Positions 1 through 11,136 of a stretch of 64,000 nt of DNA are shown one piece after another; positions within the stretch are counted from its first letter, which is position 1, and the number at the start of each line of letters is the position of its first letter. The stretch is from JAXMCI01 sp046349435 (lineage in GTDB: Bacteria; Pseudomonadota; Alphaproteobacteria; Dongiales; Dongiaceae). The DNA lies in NCBI GenBank assembly GCA_046349435.1, contig JAXMCI010000009.1, positions 143,232 to 207,231 on the forward strand, written 5' to 3'. The translations under genes were made by a program, and so were the position numbers. A model generated the notes under the pieces. The model did no database searches, had not been told where the DNA came from, and was given only the letters and a program-made list of their open reading frames with translations.

Positions 1-2056
<2,056 letters not shown>

Positions 2057-2064
<8 letters not shown>

Positions 2065-2446
2065 GCTGCTGCTCGTCGAGGACACGCAGGAGATCTGGGA
2101 CTTCCTGTCGCGCCGGCTGGCCCGGCGCGGCCACCAGGTGGCGCTCGCCCATGACGGGGCCGAGGGGCTCGCCAAGGCGCGCAGCGACCGGCCGGAGCTG
2201 ATCCTGCTCGACATGAACCTGCCGGTGATGGACGGCTGGACCGCCGCCCGGACGCTGAAGGACGACCCGGCCACGGCGGCGATCCCGATCATCGCGCTGA
2301 CCGCCCACGCGCTGGCCGGCGACCGCGACAAGGCGCTGGCCGCCGGCTGCGACGACTACCATCCGAAGCCGGTCGACTTCTCCAAGCTGCTGGGCCAGAT
2401 CGACGCGGCGCTGGGCGGCGCGGGCAGCGGCGGGACCGCGCCGTGA
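2057..2446 (+). CDS. Single-domain response regulator (CheY/DivK-like)
   Basis: This 129-residue protein is one receiver domain with no output domain. Acidic residues sit in VEDT, the phospho-acceptor is Asp52 (LILLDMNLPVMDG), and the conserved Thr (ALTAHAL) and Lys104 (HPKPVD) are present, so it should be phosphorylatable. Its start overlaps the kinase gene by 8 bp and its end overlaps the CBS gene by 4 bp (GTGA), so the three are almost certainly cotranscribed. It is probably the phosphate acceptor of the upstream hybrid kinase and acts by protein-protein contact; that role is inferred from position. DivK-type regulators are the closest family. Confidence 0.93.
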
Positions 2447-2868
2447 AGGTCGCCGAGCTGATGACCCGCCACGTCGAGTTCATCGCCGGCGAGGCCAGCG
2501 CCGGCGACGCCGCCGTGCTGATGGGCGAGCTCGACGTCGGCGCCCTGCCGGTCGGCACCGCCGAGCAGCTCGAGGGCATCGTCACCGATCGCGACATCCT
2601 CTACCGCGTCGTCGCCGCCGGGCTGGTCCCGGCCGCCGTGCGCCTGCGCGACATCGCCTCGCACCCGGTGATCGGCTGCGGCGAGGAGGATTCCCTGCCG
2701 GCCGCCATGGACCTGATGGCGGCCCACCACATCCGCCGGCTGGCGGTGCGCGACGCGGCCGGCCGGGTCGTCGGCTGGCTGACCCTGGCGGACCTGGCGC
2801 GCCAGCTGCTGGTCGGCAGCGACACCGTGCAGCAGGAGCTGAAGGCGCTGACCGAGGCCGAGGCGTGA
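2443..2868 (+). CDS. CBS-pair domain protein
   Basis: The protein has 141 residues and starts at GTG 2443, inside the stop of the preceding regulator gene. Two CBS repeats fill it: about 1-60 (VAELMTRHVEFI ... VGIVTDRDI type) and about 68-125 (MDLMAAHHIRRLAV ... VVGWLTLADLARQL). CBS pairs bind adenosine nucleotides in other proteins and gate partner proteins. Standing alone behind a kinase-regulator pair it may act as an energy-status sensor of the same pathway; that is inference. No signal peptide or membrane segment is visible. Confidence 0.9.
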   Translation: MKVAELMTRHVEFIAGEASAGDAAVLMGELDVGALPVGTAEQLEGIVTDRDILYRVVAAGLVPAAVRLRDIASHPVIGCGEEDSLPAAMDLMAAHHIRRLAVRDAAGRVVGWLTLADLARQLLVGSDTVQQELKALTEAEA

Positions 2869-2906
2869 GGACCGGCGCGTGAGGGCCGGCGCGTGAGGGC
2901 CGGCGC
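2865..2906. repeat. Three tandem 14-bp repeats between convergent genes
   Basis: The unit GTGAGGACCGGCGC at 2865-2878 is followed by two copies with G for A at position 7 (2879-2892 and 2893-2906). The first copy contains the TGA stop of the CBS gene. The last copy together with the adjoining CCTCA forms a short stem (TGAGG/CCTCA), so the block may double as a weak bidirectional terminator. The convergent DUF533 gene ends at 2908. Confidence 0.8.
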
Positions 2907-2907
2907 C

Positions 2908-3498
2908 TCAGGCGCGGTAGCGCCGCTCGAGCCCGGCGGCGACGCCGGCCGGCAGCGCGAGCCGCGCCGCGAGATAGTCGAGGAAGGCCCGGTTGACCCG
3001 GCTGCGGCGGTCGAGCGCCAGCAGCACCGCGGCATAGGCGTGGGCGGCGAGACCCGCCTGTTGGACCTCGCCCAGCAGACGGGAGAGCGGCTGCGGCTGG
3101 CCGAGCGCGGCGCGCAGCGTGCCGATCGCCTCGGGCCCGGCGCCGACGCGCGCCAGCGCCTGCTCCATGTGCCGCTCCTCGACCGGATCGACCCGGCCGT
3201 CGGCCTGCACCGCGGCGGCCATCAGGGCGATCAGCAGCGCGGCCTGCTCCGGCGCCAGCACGCGGAAGTTCAGCGTGTGCGGCACCAGCGTCTGGTGCCG
3301 GTTGGCGAGCCAGGCGCCGAGCAGCTTGGTCGCCGTCGCATCGCGCAGGATGGCCCGGGATGACGGCGGCCGCGCGGGCGATGGGGCCCCGGGCGTTGGG
3401 GCGCCGGGCGGGGTCGCTGGCGGCTGCAGCGCGGCAGCCCGGCCGTCGCGGTCGCGCACGGTACCGAGCAGGCGGTCGACGAGGCCGAGGGCCGGCAT
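2908..3498 (-). CDS. DUF533 / TerB-like family protein
   Basis: The 196-residue product starts MPALGLVDRLLG, has a Pro/Ala-rich linker at about 22-45, and then an all-helical domain. The stretch AALLIALMAAAVQADGRVDPVEERH at about 85-110 is typical of TerB/DUF533 (YebE-like) proteins, which resemble tellurite-resistance TerB and carry an acidic metal-binding type helix pair. Function in this family is not established. It is transcribed toward the CBS gene and divergently from the SLC13 permease, 72 bp apart. The ATG follows a GGGAGG-type ribosome site. Family assignment is fairly sure; role is unknown. Confidence 0.75.
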   Translation of the reverse strand: MPALGLVDRLLGTVRDRDGRAAALQPPATPPGAPTPGAPSPARPPSSRAILRDATATKLLGAWLANRHQTLVPHTLNFRVLAPEQAALLIALMAAAVQADGRVDPVEERHMEQALARVGAGPEAIGTLRAALGQPQPLSRLLGEVQQAGLAAHAYAAVLLALDRRSRVNRAFLDYLAARLALPAGVAAGLERRYRA

Positions 3499-3570
3499 GA
3501 ATCACCTCCGGGAGGGGAACGGACCGCTGCCGCCGAGGGTTCCGCCGGGCGGGGCAACGGCGAAGATCGC

Positions 3571-5349
3571 ATGACGCTCGACCAGGGACTGGCCTTCGGG
3601 CTGATGGCCGCCACCATCGGCATGTTCGTCTGGGGCCGCCTGCCCTACGACCTCGTCTCCGTGCTGGCCCTGCTGGCCGGTGTCGCGATCGGGATCATCC
3701 CGGTCGACCATGCCTTCTCCGGCTTTTCCGACGATGTCGTCATCGTCGTCGCCACCGCGCTGCTGGTCAGCGCCGCGGTGGCGCGCTCCGGTGCGATCGA
3801 GACGGTGATGCGGCCGCTGCTGCGCCGGTTGCGCACCGCCCAGGGCCAGGTGCCGGTGCTGGCCGGCGCCGTGACCGTCCTGTCGATGGTGACCAAGAAC
3901 ATCGGCGCGCTCGCCATGTTCATGCCGATCGCCGCGCAGCTCGCCCGGCGCACCGGCACACCGCTCTCCGCCATGCTGATGCCGATGTCCTTCGGCTCGC
4001 TGATCGGCGGGCTGGTGACGCTGGTCGGCACCTCGCCCAACATCCTGGTCTCCAAGGTGCGCGCCGACATCCTGGGCAAGCCCTTCGGCATGTTCGAGTA
4101 CACGCCGGTCGGGCTCGGCATCGCCGTCTCGGGCCTCGTCTTCCTGTCGGTCGGCTACCGCCTGCTGCCGCGCGGCCGCCGCGCCACCGCGACCGGCATG
4201 GACGCCGCCTTCACGCTCGAAGGCTACACCACCGAGGCACGCCTGCGGGCCGATTCGCCGTTCCGCGACCGCACCGTCGCCGAGCTCGAGGCCGCGGGCG
4301 AAGGCGTGCGCGTGACGACGGTGATCCGCGAGCGCTTCCGCCGCTTCGCCCCCGCACCGGACTGGGTGCTGCGGGAGGACGACGTCCTGCTGCTGACCGG
4401 CGAGCCCGACGACCTCGAGCGGGTGGTCGCCCGGGCCCGGCTGCTGCTCGCCGGCGAGCCGCGGGAGGCGGTGCCCGACGCCGCGCCGAGCCGGGTCGTC
4501 GAGGGCGTCGTGACCGCCGATTCGCCGCTGGTCGGCAGCACGCCGGGCGAGGCCGACCTGCGGCGGCGCCACGGGCTCGGCCTGCTGGCGGTGAGCCGCC
4601 GCGGCGACCCGCTCTCGCGCCGGCTCGGCCGCACCCGGCTGGCCGTCGGCGACGTGCTGATCCTCAAGGGGCCGGGCGACCGGCTGGCCGAGACGCTCGG
4701 CGCCTTGCGCATCCTGCCGCTGTCGGAGCGCGACCTGCCGCTCGGCGCGCGGCGGCGCAGCTGGCTGCCGATCCTGATCCTGGCCGCCGCGATGGTGCTG
4801 GTGGCGCTGCACCTGGTGCCGGTGGCGGTCGCCTTCGCCGGCGCCGCGGCGCTGGTCATGCTGCTCCGCATCATGACCATGGACGAGGCCTACCGCACCA
4901 TCGAGTGGTCGGTGATCGTGCTGCTCGCCGCGCTGATCCCGGTCTCCGAGGCGATCCAGACGACCGGCGGCACCGACCTGATCGCCGCCGGGCTGCAGCG
5001 GGTGGTCGGCGGCCTGCCGCCGATCGGCGCGCTCGGGCTGATGATCCTGCTCGCCATGGCGATCACGCCGTTCCTCAACAACGCCGCCACCGTGCTGGTC
5101 GCCGCGCCGATCGCCGCCAGCCTCGCCGAGCGGCTGCACCTCAACCCCGACCCGTTCCTGATGGCGGTGGCGGTGGGTGCGGCCTGCGACTTCCTGACCC
5201 CGATCGGGCACCAGTGCAACACGCTGGTCATGGGACCCGGCGGCTACCGCTTCGGCGACTACTGGCGGCTCGGGCTGCCGCTCTCGGTCATCGTGCTGGC
5301 GGTCGGCACGCCGCTGATCGCCCTGGTCTGGGGCCTGCAGCCGCGCTGA
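3571..5349 (+). CDS. SLC13/DASS-family anion permease with two RCK_C domains
   Basis: The protein is a 592-residue integral membrane permease. Membrane segments fill residues 1-200 and 390-592. Between them lie two TrkA-C/RCK_C regulatory domains (about 210-295 and 308-385) ending in LLLTGEPDDLE and LILKGPGDRLAE. The helix-loop motif NNAATVL at about 505-511 and the matching TKNIGALAMFMP segment at about 109 are the SLC13 substrate/sodium-site pattern. Bacterial members with two RCK_C domains carry sulfate, dicarboxylates or similar anions; the substrate here cannot be decided. It lies 45 bp upstream of rnd on the same strand. Confidence 0.9.
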   Translation: MTLDQGLAFGLMAATIGMFVWGRLPYDLVSVLALLAGVAIGIIPVDHAFSGFSDDVVIVVATALLVSAAVARSGAIETVMRPLLRRLRTAQGQVPVLAGAVTVLSMVTKNIGALAMFMPIAAQLARRTGTPLSAMLMPMSFGSLIGGLVTLVGTSPNILVSKVRADILGKPFGMFEYTPVGLGIAVSGLVFLSVGYRLLPRGRRATATGMDAAFTLEGYTTEARLRADSPFRDRTVAELEAAGEGVRVTTVIRERFRRFAPAPDWVLREDDVLLLTGEPDDLERVVARARLLLAGEPREAVPDAAPSRVVEGVVTADSPLVGSTPGEADLRRRHGLGLLAVSRRGDPLSRRLGRTRLAVGDVLILKGPGDRLAETLGALRILPLSERDLPLGARRRSWLPILILAAAMVLVALHLVPVAVAFAGAAALVMLLRIMTMDEAYRTIEWSVIVLLAALIPVSEAIQTTGGTDLIAAGLQRVVGGLPPIGALGLMILLAMAITPFLNNAATVLVAAPIAASLAERLHLNPDPFLMAVAVGAACDFLTPIGHQCNTLVMGPGGYRFGDYWRLGLPLSVIVLAVGTPLIALVWGLQPR

Positions 5350-5394
5350 GCCTCCCTTTCCCGGCTCGGCCATTCGCGCTATAGACCCTGCCCC

Positions 5395-6564
5395 ATGACC
5401 CTGATAACCGAAAGCGCGGAGCTTGCCGCCTTCTGCAAGCGGCAGGACGGTGCCGATTTCGTCGCCGTCGACACCGAGTTCATGCGCGACAAGACCTACT
5501 GGCCGATCCTCTGCCTGGTGCAGGTCGCCGGGCCCGCCGAGGCGGCCGCGATCGACACGCTGGCGCCCGGGCTCGACCTGCAGCCGCTCTACGACCTGCT
5601 GGCCGACGAGCGGCTGACCAAGGTGTTCCACGCCGCCCGGCAGGACATCGAGGTGTTCTTCCACCGCACCGGCCGGGTGCCGGCGCCGATCGTCGATACC
5701 CAGGTCACCGCCATGGTGGCCGGATTCGGCGAATCGGTGAGCTATGAGATCCTCGCCTCCAAGCTGGCCGGCGCCCGGATCGACAAGAGCTCGCGCTTCA
5801 CCGACTGGTCGCACCGGCCGCTGTCCGAGCGCCAGCTGCACTACGCCATCTCCGACGTCACCCACCTCCGCCCGGCCTACGAGAAGCTGATGCGCCGGGT
5901 CGGCAAGGCCGGCCGGCTCGACTGGGTCAAGGAGGAGATGGCGCTGCTGACCGACCCGGCGACCTACCGGCTCGACCCGCGCGAATCCTGGCGGCGCCTC
6001 AAGCCGCGCAGCGACAAGCCGCGCTTCCTCGCCGTGCTGCGCGAGCTTGCCGCCTGGCGCGAGGAGGAGGCGCAGCGCCGCGACCTGCCGCGCAACCGGC
6101 TGCTGCGCGACGAATCGCTGCTCGAGATCGCCGCCCACGCCCCGGCCGACATCGAGGCGCTGGCCCGCACCCGCGGCCTGTCGCGCAGCTTCGCCGAGGG
6201 CCGCCAGGGCGCCGCCCTGCTGGAGGCGGTGCAGCGCGGCCTGGCGGTGCCGGACGCCGAGTGCCCGCGCCTGCCGCCGCGCCAGGACCTGCCGACCGGG
6301 CTCGGGCCGCTGGTCGACCTGCTGCGCGTGCTGCTCAAGACCAAGTGCGAGCTCGCCGACGTGGCCCAGCGCCTGGTCGCCAGCAGCGACGACCTGCAGC
6401 AGATCGCCGCCGACGACGAGGCCGACGTGCCGGCGCTGACCGGCTGGCGCCGCGACATGTTCGGCGCCGACGCGCTGGCCCTCAAGCACGGCCGCACCGC
6501 CCTCACCGCCGCCGGCAAGGCGGTGCGGATCATCAAGCTGGGCGAGCCGGAGACGACGGCGTAG
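5395..6564 (+). CDS. rnd: Ribonuclease D
   Basis: This 389-residue 3'-5' exoribonuclease matches RNase D in length and layout. An N-terminal DEDDy exonuclease domain (about 1-170) carries VDTEF (Asp26/Glu28), HAARQDIEVF and YAISDVTHL with the metal-ligand Asp and catalytic Tyr. Two HRDC-type helical domains follow (about 205-285 and 300-370). RNase D trims the 3' ends of tRNA and other stable RNA precursors in the cytoplasm. The gene follows the permease by 45 bp and converges on a small coiled-coil gene. Confidence 0.96.
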   Translation: MTLITESAELAAFCKRQDGADFVAVDTEFMRDKTYWPILCLVQVAGPAEAAAIDTLAPGLDLQPLYDLLADERLTKVFHAARQDIEVFFHRTGRVPAPIVDTQVTAMVAGFGESVSYEILASKLAGARIDKSSRFTDWSHRPLSERQLHYAISDVTHLRPAYEKLMRRVGKAGRLDWVKEEMALLTDPATYRLDPRESWRRLKPRSDKPRFLAVLRELAAWREEEAQRRDLPRNRLLRDESLLEIAAHAPADIEALARTRGLSRSFAEGRQGAALLEAVQRGLAVPDAECPRLPPRQDLPTGLGPLVDLLRVLLKTKCELADVAQRLVASSDDLQQIAADDEADVPALTGWRRDMFGADALALKHGRTALTAAGKAVRIIKLGEPETTA

Positions 6565-6585
6565 GCGGCCAGGACTGCTGGCGGC

Positions 6586-6855
6586 TCAGCCCCTGGCCGG
6601 AACCAGCTCCAGGCGGCGCTCGACCCGATCCAACCGCGAGTCGACGCGGTCAATTCTCCGCTCGATGCCGTCCAGCCGCTGGTGCAGGTGGCCGATGTCA
6701 CGGGCCATGTCCGACTGCAGCGCGCTCAAGCGCTGGCCCTGCTCCCGAACGACCTGAGTAAGATCGTCCAGGCGCTCGCCCACCCGGTCCAGCTTGGCAT
6801 CCAGGCGCCTCAGGAACGTCCGGGTGAAGTCCTCGATATTCGCTTCTTCGGTCAT
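6586..6855 (-). CDS. Small coiled-coil protein, function unknown
   Basis: The 89-residue product is almost wholly a heptad coiled coil: LDRVGERLDDL, LHQRLDGIERRID and RVDSRLDRVERRLEL repeat at seven-residue spacing. It is highly charged and has no signal peptide or membrane helix. Similar short proteins occur as hypothetical genes in alphaproteobacteria. The start ATG at 6855 is preceded by an AT-richer stretch in a GC-rich region, compatible with a promoter. No function can be assigned; it could be a small structural or oligomerisation factor. Confidence 0.55.
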   Translation of the reverse strand: MTEEANIEDFTRTFLRRLDAKLDRVGERLDDLTQVVREQGQRLSALQSDMARDIGHLHQRLDGIERRIDRVDSRLDRVERRLELVPARG

Positions 6856-6972
6856 GGCTTACCCATGATAAGGATCCCCGCGAGCGACTTCAATCGGAAG
6901 ATGCGGACCCACAGCCACCCTCGGGCCCGATCCAGGCCCTCGGGTGCCCCGCAATCATGCTGCCACGGCGGC

Positions 6973-7155
6973 TCAGCGCAACTCCGACACCGCGCGGCGC
7001 ACGTCCCGGGCGAGCGGCCCGACGCGGTCCACCAGAGCCTTGAGCTCGGCCGCGGTGACGCCGAGCGCGCGGCTCCAGCTATGCACCTCCTGCGGGTCCG
7101 CAACGTCGATCCGCTCGCCTTCCGTCATGGCGCGTCCCTTGTCCTCCTCGGCCAT
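6973..7155 (-). CDS. DUF3606 family small protein
   Basis: The 60-residue reading starts MAEEDKGRAMTEGERIDVAD. The pattern ERIDVADPQEVHSWSRALGV followed by TAAELKALVDRVGPLARDV matches DUF3606, a family of short helical proteins of unknown function common in soil proteobacteria. I chose ATG 7155 because GGAGG lies 7 bases upstream. A longer frame extends further upstream but reads as low-complexity Arg/Pro/Ser sequence and is not credible. It lies 58 bp downstream of the helicase gene on the same strand and may be cotranscribed with it. Confidence 0.7.
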   Translation of the reverse strand: MAEEDKGRAMTEGERIDVADPQEVHSWSRALGVTAAELKALVDRVGPLARDVRRAVSELR

Positions 7156-7213
7156 CGACCGTCCTCCAGCCGCCCTCGCGGGAGACAACGCCGCCGGACC
7201 CTTGGCTGCTCCC

Positions 7214-9256
7214 TCATCGCCACATCTGGCGCATCCTGGCGCCGATGTCGACTGGCTCGGCGAGGCCGCGCAGCGGCCGGTCGGCCGCCGCAGCCGGCGG
7301 CGACCAGGCGGCGACCTCGAACTGGCCGAGCAGTCCGGGCGGCACGAAGCGGCTGCGCGCGGCATAGACGTGGCGGTCGCCGAGCCGCGGCTGCTGGTGG
7401 GTGAAGAAGCGCTGCGGCATGACCAGGTGGAGCTCGTCGCGGGCCCGCGTCATCGCGACGTAGAGCAGCCGGCGCTCCTCCTCGATCTCCGCCGGGCTGC
7501 CGGTCGCCATGTCCGAGGGGATGCAGCCGTCGACCAGGTTCAGCAGGTAGACGGCGCGCCACTCCTGCCCCTTGGCCGAATGGATGGTCGAGAGGATGAG
7601 GTAGTCCTCGTCGAGCAGCGGCGGACCGGCCTCGTCGCTCGCCGCCTCCGGCGGGTCGAGCGCCAGGTCGGTGAGGAAGCCGGCGCAGTCGCGCGCCTGG
7701 GCGGCGATCTGGCCGAGCTGGGCGAGATCGGCCTCGCGCGCCGCCGCATCGTCGTGGCGGCGCTCGAGATGCGGCCCGTACCAGCGCCGCACCGCCTCGA
7801 AGGCGGCGGGCCAGGGCGTGCGGCGGGCCAGCAGGTCGTCGAGCAGCGCCGCCAGCGCCGGCCAGTCGGCCGCCGCCGCCGGCGGCGCGGGCAGCGAGGC
7901 CGGCGCGGCACCCTCCGCCAGGCGGTCGAGCAGCCGGCCGGCGGTGGCCGGGCCGACGCCGGGCAGCAGCTGCAGCACACGAAACCCCGCCACCCGGTCG
8001 CGCGGATTCTCCGCCCAGCGCAGCACCGCCCGCAGGTCCTTGACGTGCGCCGCCTCGAGGAACTTCAGGCCGCCATACTTCACGTAGGGGATGTTGCGCC
8101 GGCCGAGCTCGACCTCGAGCGCGACGCTGTGATGGGCGGTGCGGAACAGCACCGCCTGCGCCTTCAGCGGCAGCCCGGCCTCGCGGTTCTCCAGGATGCG
8201 CCCGACGATGTAGCGCACCTGGTCGGCCTCGTCGCGCACCGTCACCAGCCGCGGCGGCGCGCCGCCGGTCCGCGTCGCGCGCAGCGACTTGGCGAAGCGC
8301 TCCGGCGCCAGCGCGATCACCGCGTTGCAGGCGGCGAGGATCGGCTGCGTCGAGCGGTAGTTGCGCTCCAGCGTGACGAGCCGGGCCGGCGGGTCGAAGC
8401 TGCCGGGAAAGTCCAGGATGTTGCGCACCGTGGCGGCGCGGAAGGAATAGATCGACTGCGCGTCGTCGCCGACCACGGTGAGGCCGCGCCCGTCCGGCCG
8501 CAGCGCGAACAGGATCGAGGCCTGCAGCCGGTTGGTGTCCTGGTACTCGTCGACCAGCAGCTGGTCGAACCCCGCCCCCACGGCCTCGGCGATCGCCGGC
8601 ACCCGCATCATCTCGGCCCAGTAGAGCAGCAGGTCGTCATAGTCGAGCGTGGCGTGCCGCTGCTTGGCCTCGACATAGGCGGCGAACAGCCGGCGCAGCT
8701 CCTCCGTCCACTCGGCGCACCACGGAAAGGCCTCGGCCAGCACGCGGTCGAGCGGCGCCTCGGCATTGACCGCGTGCGAGTAGATGGCGAGGCAGGTGCC
8801 GGCCAGCGGAAAGCGCTTCTCGCGCGCCGACAGCCCGAGCCCGTGCCGCACCAGCGCCATCAGGTCGGACGCGTCCTCGCGGTCGAGGATGGTGAAGCCG
8901 GGATCGAGCCCGACCGCCGCCGCATGTAGCCGCAGCAGCCGCGCGCCGATGGCGTGGAAGGTGCCGGACCAGGGCACCTCGATCCGCCGCCCCGGCAGCG
9001 CGCCGGCGACGATCCGCTCGACCCGCCGGGTCATCTCGGCCGCCGCCCGGCGGCTGAAGGTGAGCAGCAGGATGCGGCCGGGATCGGTGCCGTTGACGAC
9101 GAGATGGGCGACGCGGTGGGCCAGGGTCGCCGTCTTGCCCGACCCGGCGCCGGCGATGATCAGCAGCGGCCCGCCGGCCGCGCCCGCGCCGACGCCATGC
9201 TCGACGGCCTGCCGCTGCTCCGGGTTGAGCGCGGCGAGATGGTCCTGCGCGGTCAT
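7214..9256 (-). CDS. UvrD/Rep-family ATP-dependent DNA helicase
   Basis: Starting at MTAQDHLAALNPEQ the protein has 680 residues. It carries the superfamily 1A motifs in order: Q motif LNPEQRQAV, Walker A GAGSGKTATLAHR, motif Ia LLLTFSRRAA, motif II LVDEYQDTN, motif III GDDAQSIYSFR, motif IV LERNYRS, motif V STIHSAKGQEW and motif VI EERRLLYVAMTRARDELHL. This defines a 3'-5' DNA helicase of the UvrD/PcrA type for repair or replication restart. It is somewhat shorter than UvrD and lacks the long C-terminal tail, so it is probably a paralogue. An upstream 19-codon extension of the frame is less likely than the conserved start at 9256. Confidence 0.93.
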   Translation of the reverse strand: MTAQDHLAALNPEQRQAVEHGVGAGAAGGPLLIIAGAGSGKTATLAHRVAHLVVNGTDPGRILLLTFSRRAAAEMTRRVERIVAGALPGRRIEVPWSGTFHAIGARLLRLHAAAVGLDPGFTILDREDASDLMALVRHGLGLSAREKRFPLAGTCLAIYSHAVNAEAPLDRVLAEAFPWCAEWTEELRRLFAAYVEAKQRHATLDYDDLLLYWAEMMRVPAIAEAVGAGFDQLLVDEYQDTNRLQASILFALRPDGRGLTVVGDDAQSIYSFRAATVRNILDFPGSFDPPARLVTLERNYRSTQPILAACNAVIALAPERFAKSLRATRTGGAPPRLVTVRDEADQVRYIVGRILENREAGLPLKAQAVLFRTAHHSVALEVELGRRNIPYVKYGGLKFLEAAHVKDLRAVLRWAENPRDRVAGFRVLQLLPGVGPATAGRLLDRLAEGAAPASLPAPPAAAADWPALAALLDDLLARRTPWPAAFEAVRRWYGPHLERRHDDAAAREADLAQLGQIAAQARDCAGFLTDLALDPPEAASDEAGPPLLDEDYLILSTIHSAKGQEWRAVYLLNLVDGCIPSDMATGSPAEIEEERRLLYVAMTRARDELHLVMPQRFFTHQQPRLGDRHVYAARSRFVPPGLLGQFEVAAWSPPAAAADRPLRGLAEPVDIGARMRQMWR

Positions 9257-9326
9257 GCCAAGATGCCCCGATTCGCCGGCCGGCAGCAGACCATGTTCCA
9301 GTTCTGTTCGCAACGGCCGGGCGCCC

Positions 9327-9518
9327 TCACCCCGCCTTCACCGTCACCTGGCCGCGCGTCAGTCCGCGGTGGACCAGCCGGCGGCGGCGCTGGCTGTCGC
9401 GCACCGCGGCGTCGAGCGCCGTCAGGTCCCAGCGGCGCTCGGCCTAGGCGCGCAGGCCGGCTGCGACGCCGGGACCGGCGGCGATCAGCGGCACGCGCAG
9501 CGCCGCACCCGAACCTCG
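9327..9518 (-). pseudogene. Remnant of a coding region with an in-frame TAG
   Basis: On the minus strand the frame reads GSGAALRVPLIAAGPGVA, is broken by TAG at 9444-9446, then continues AERRWDLTALDAAVRDS through a basic stretch to VTVKAG and a TGA at 9327. The residue mix is that of a real protein rather than a GC shadow, and restoring the stop to a sense codon joins both parts. No start or longer upstream frame exists: another stop sits at 9519. It therefore looks like the decayed C-terminal end of a gene. I do not recognise the family. Confidence 0.35.
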
Positions 9519-9532
9519 CTATCCAGCGCCCT

Positions 9533-9546
9533 CCCCCTTGCGGGGG
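9533..9546 (-). terminator. Candidate terminator hairpin of the binding-protein gene
   Basis: CCCCC at 9533-9537 pairs with GGGGG at 9542-9546 around a four-base loop, 16 bases beyond the stop of the leftward substrate-binding protein gene. There is no U-tract, so termination strength is uncertain. Confidence 0.4.
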
Positions 9547-9561
9547 GATTGGCCACAGCGC

Positions 9562-11136
9562 TCACCCGAGCCAGACGAACTCCGGCCCGCGCAGGCCCAT
9601 CACCTCGAAGGTCGGCGCGGCGGCGTAGCCGTGCACCTTCTTCGAGCTCGCCTCGAGGAAGTTGTTGAACATCGGGATGATCTCGCCGCAATCGTCGTAG
9701 ACTATCTTCTGCAGGTCGAAATACATCTGCTTGCGCTTGCCATTGTCGAGCTCGGCGCGAGCCTCGATCAGCAGCTTGTCGAAGTCGGGACGCTTCCAGT
9801 GGGTCTCGTTCCAGGCGGCATCCGACTTGTAGGCGATGGAGAACATCAGGTCCGGCGTCGGGCGGCCGCTCCAGTAGGAGGCGCAGAACGGCGCCTTCAG
9901 CCAGACATTGTCCCAGTAGCCGTCGGCCGGCACGCGCTTGACGTCGAGCTTGATCCCGGCCTTGGCGGCGCTGCCCTGGAAGAGCTGGGCGGTGTCGACC
10001 GCGCCGCCGAAGGCCCCGTCCGAGACGCTGAGCTCGATCGGGCCGCCATAGCCCGACTTCTTGTAGTGGAACTTCGCCTTGTCCGGATCGTAGGGCCGCT
10101 GCGGCAGGGCGGCGTAGAAGGGATCGTAGGCGGGCACCGGCACGTCGTTGCCGACCTTGCCGTAGCCGCGCAGGATCTTCTTGACGATCGCCTCGCGGTC
10201 GATCGCGTACTTCATCGCCAGCCGGAGGTCGGCATTGTCGAAGGGCGCGATGTCGCAGCGCATCGGGAAGCAGTAATGCGCCGCGCCCGAGGCCTGGTAG
10301 AGCGTCAGGCTCGGCACCTTCTCGAGCAGCTTGGCGGTCTTCGGGTCGGCCCGGTTGATCAGGTCGACCGAGCCGCTCTGCAGCGCGCTGACCCGCGCCG
10401 TCGGGTCGTTGATGGCGATGGTCTCGACCTGGTCGACGAAGCCGCGGTCGCTGCGCCAGAAATTGGCGAAGCGCTTGGTCACGCCGCGCACGCCGGGCTC
10501 GACCGAGACCAGGCTGAAGGCGCCGGTGCCGATGCCGTCCTTGAAGTCGGTGCCCTCCGGGCCGATGCAGAGATGGTAGTCGGCCAGCAGGTAGGGCAGG
10601 TCGGCGTTGCCGCTGTCGAGCGTGACCGTCACCTCGTCCGGCCCGGTGCCCTTGATGTCGGCGATGGAGGCGACCAGCGCCTTGGCGCCGGACTTGCTGT
10701 CCTTGCCGCGATGGTGGTTGATCGAATGAACGACGTCGGCGGGGGTCAGCGACTTGCCGTTGTGGAAGGTGACGCCCTTGCGCAGCTTCAGCACCCAGGT
10801 TGCGGCGCCCGGCTTGGCCTCCCAGCTCTCGGCCAGCGCCGGCACGACCTGGGCCTTGAGGTCGAGCTCGGTCAGCGTGCTGTAGAGCTGCAGCCCGATC
10901 AGCTGCATGTGCACGGCCGTGTAGGTGGCGGGATCGAGGCTGTCGCCGGCGCCCGCGCCGTCGACGCCGACCTTCAGCACGCCGCCCTTCTTCGGCGTCG
11001 CGGCCTGCGCCGCCTGGCCGAGCGCGCTGGCCGCGGCCACCGCCGAGACGCCGAGCGCCGCCGTGCGCCCGAGGAATTCGCGCCGGCCGATCCGGCCGCC
11101 GATCAGGAGACCCTTGAGGTACTCGAGCTCGCTCAT
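9562..11136 (-). CDS. TAT-exported extracellular solute-binding protein, family 5
   Basis: The 524-residue protein begins MSELEYLKGLLIGGRIGRRE with a twin-arginine signal (RREFLGRTAALG) and an Ala-rich h-region ending QAAQA. The mature part has the family 5 (peptide/opine/nickel type) pattern: DSLDPATYT near the start, AESWEAKPGAATWVLKLRKG, FHNGKSLTPADV, and NADLRLAMKYAIDRE in the middle. GGGAGG five bases before ATG 11136 fixes the start. No permease or ATPase gene is adjacent, so this is an orphan binding protein whose partners lie elsewhere. Ligand unknown; peptides or other amides are the usual cargo. Confidence 0.9.
   Translation of the reverse strand: MSELEYLKGLLIGGRIGRREFLGRTAALGVSAVAAASALGQAAQAATPKKGGVLKVGVDGAGAGDSLDPATYTAVHMQLIGLQLYSTLTELDLKAQVVPALAESWEAKPGAATWVLKLRKGVTFHNGKSLTPADVVHSINHHRGKDSKSGAKALVASIADIKGTGPDEVTVTLDSGNADLPYLLADYHLCIGPEGTDFKDGIGTGAFSLVSVEPGVRGVTKRFANFWRSDRGFVDQVETIAINDPTARVSALQSGSVDLINRADPKTAKLLEKVPSLTLYQASGAAHYCFPMRCDIAPFDNADLRLAMKYAIDREAIVKKILRGYGKVGNDVPVPAYDPFYAALPQRPYDPDKAKFHYKKSGYGGPIELSVSDGAFGGAVDTAQLFQGSAAKAGIKLDVKRVPADGYWDNVWLKAPFCASYWSGRPTPDLMFSIAYKSDAAWNETHWKRPDFDKLLIEARAELDNGKRKQMYFDLQKIVYDDCGEIIPMFNNFLEASSKKVHGYAAAPTFEVMGLRGPEFVWLG

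Noticed and set aside
3502..6489. 995-codon open frame opposite the permease and rnd genes
   Set aside because: It lies antisense to two well-supported genes and its product is a Gln/Arg/His/Gly-rich mix without domains, the normal mirror of codon bias at this GC content.
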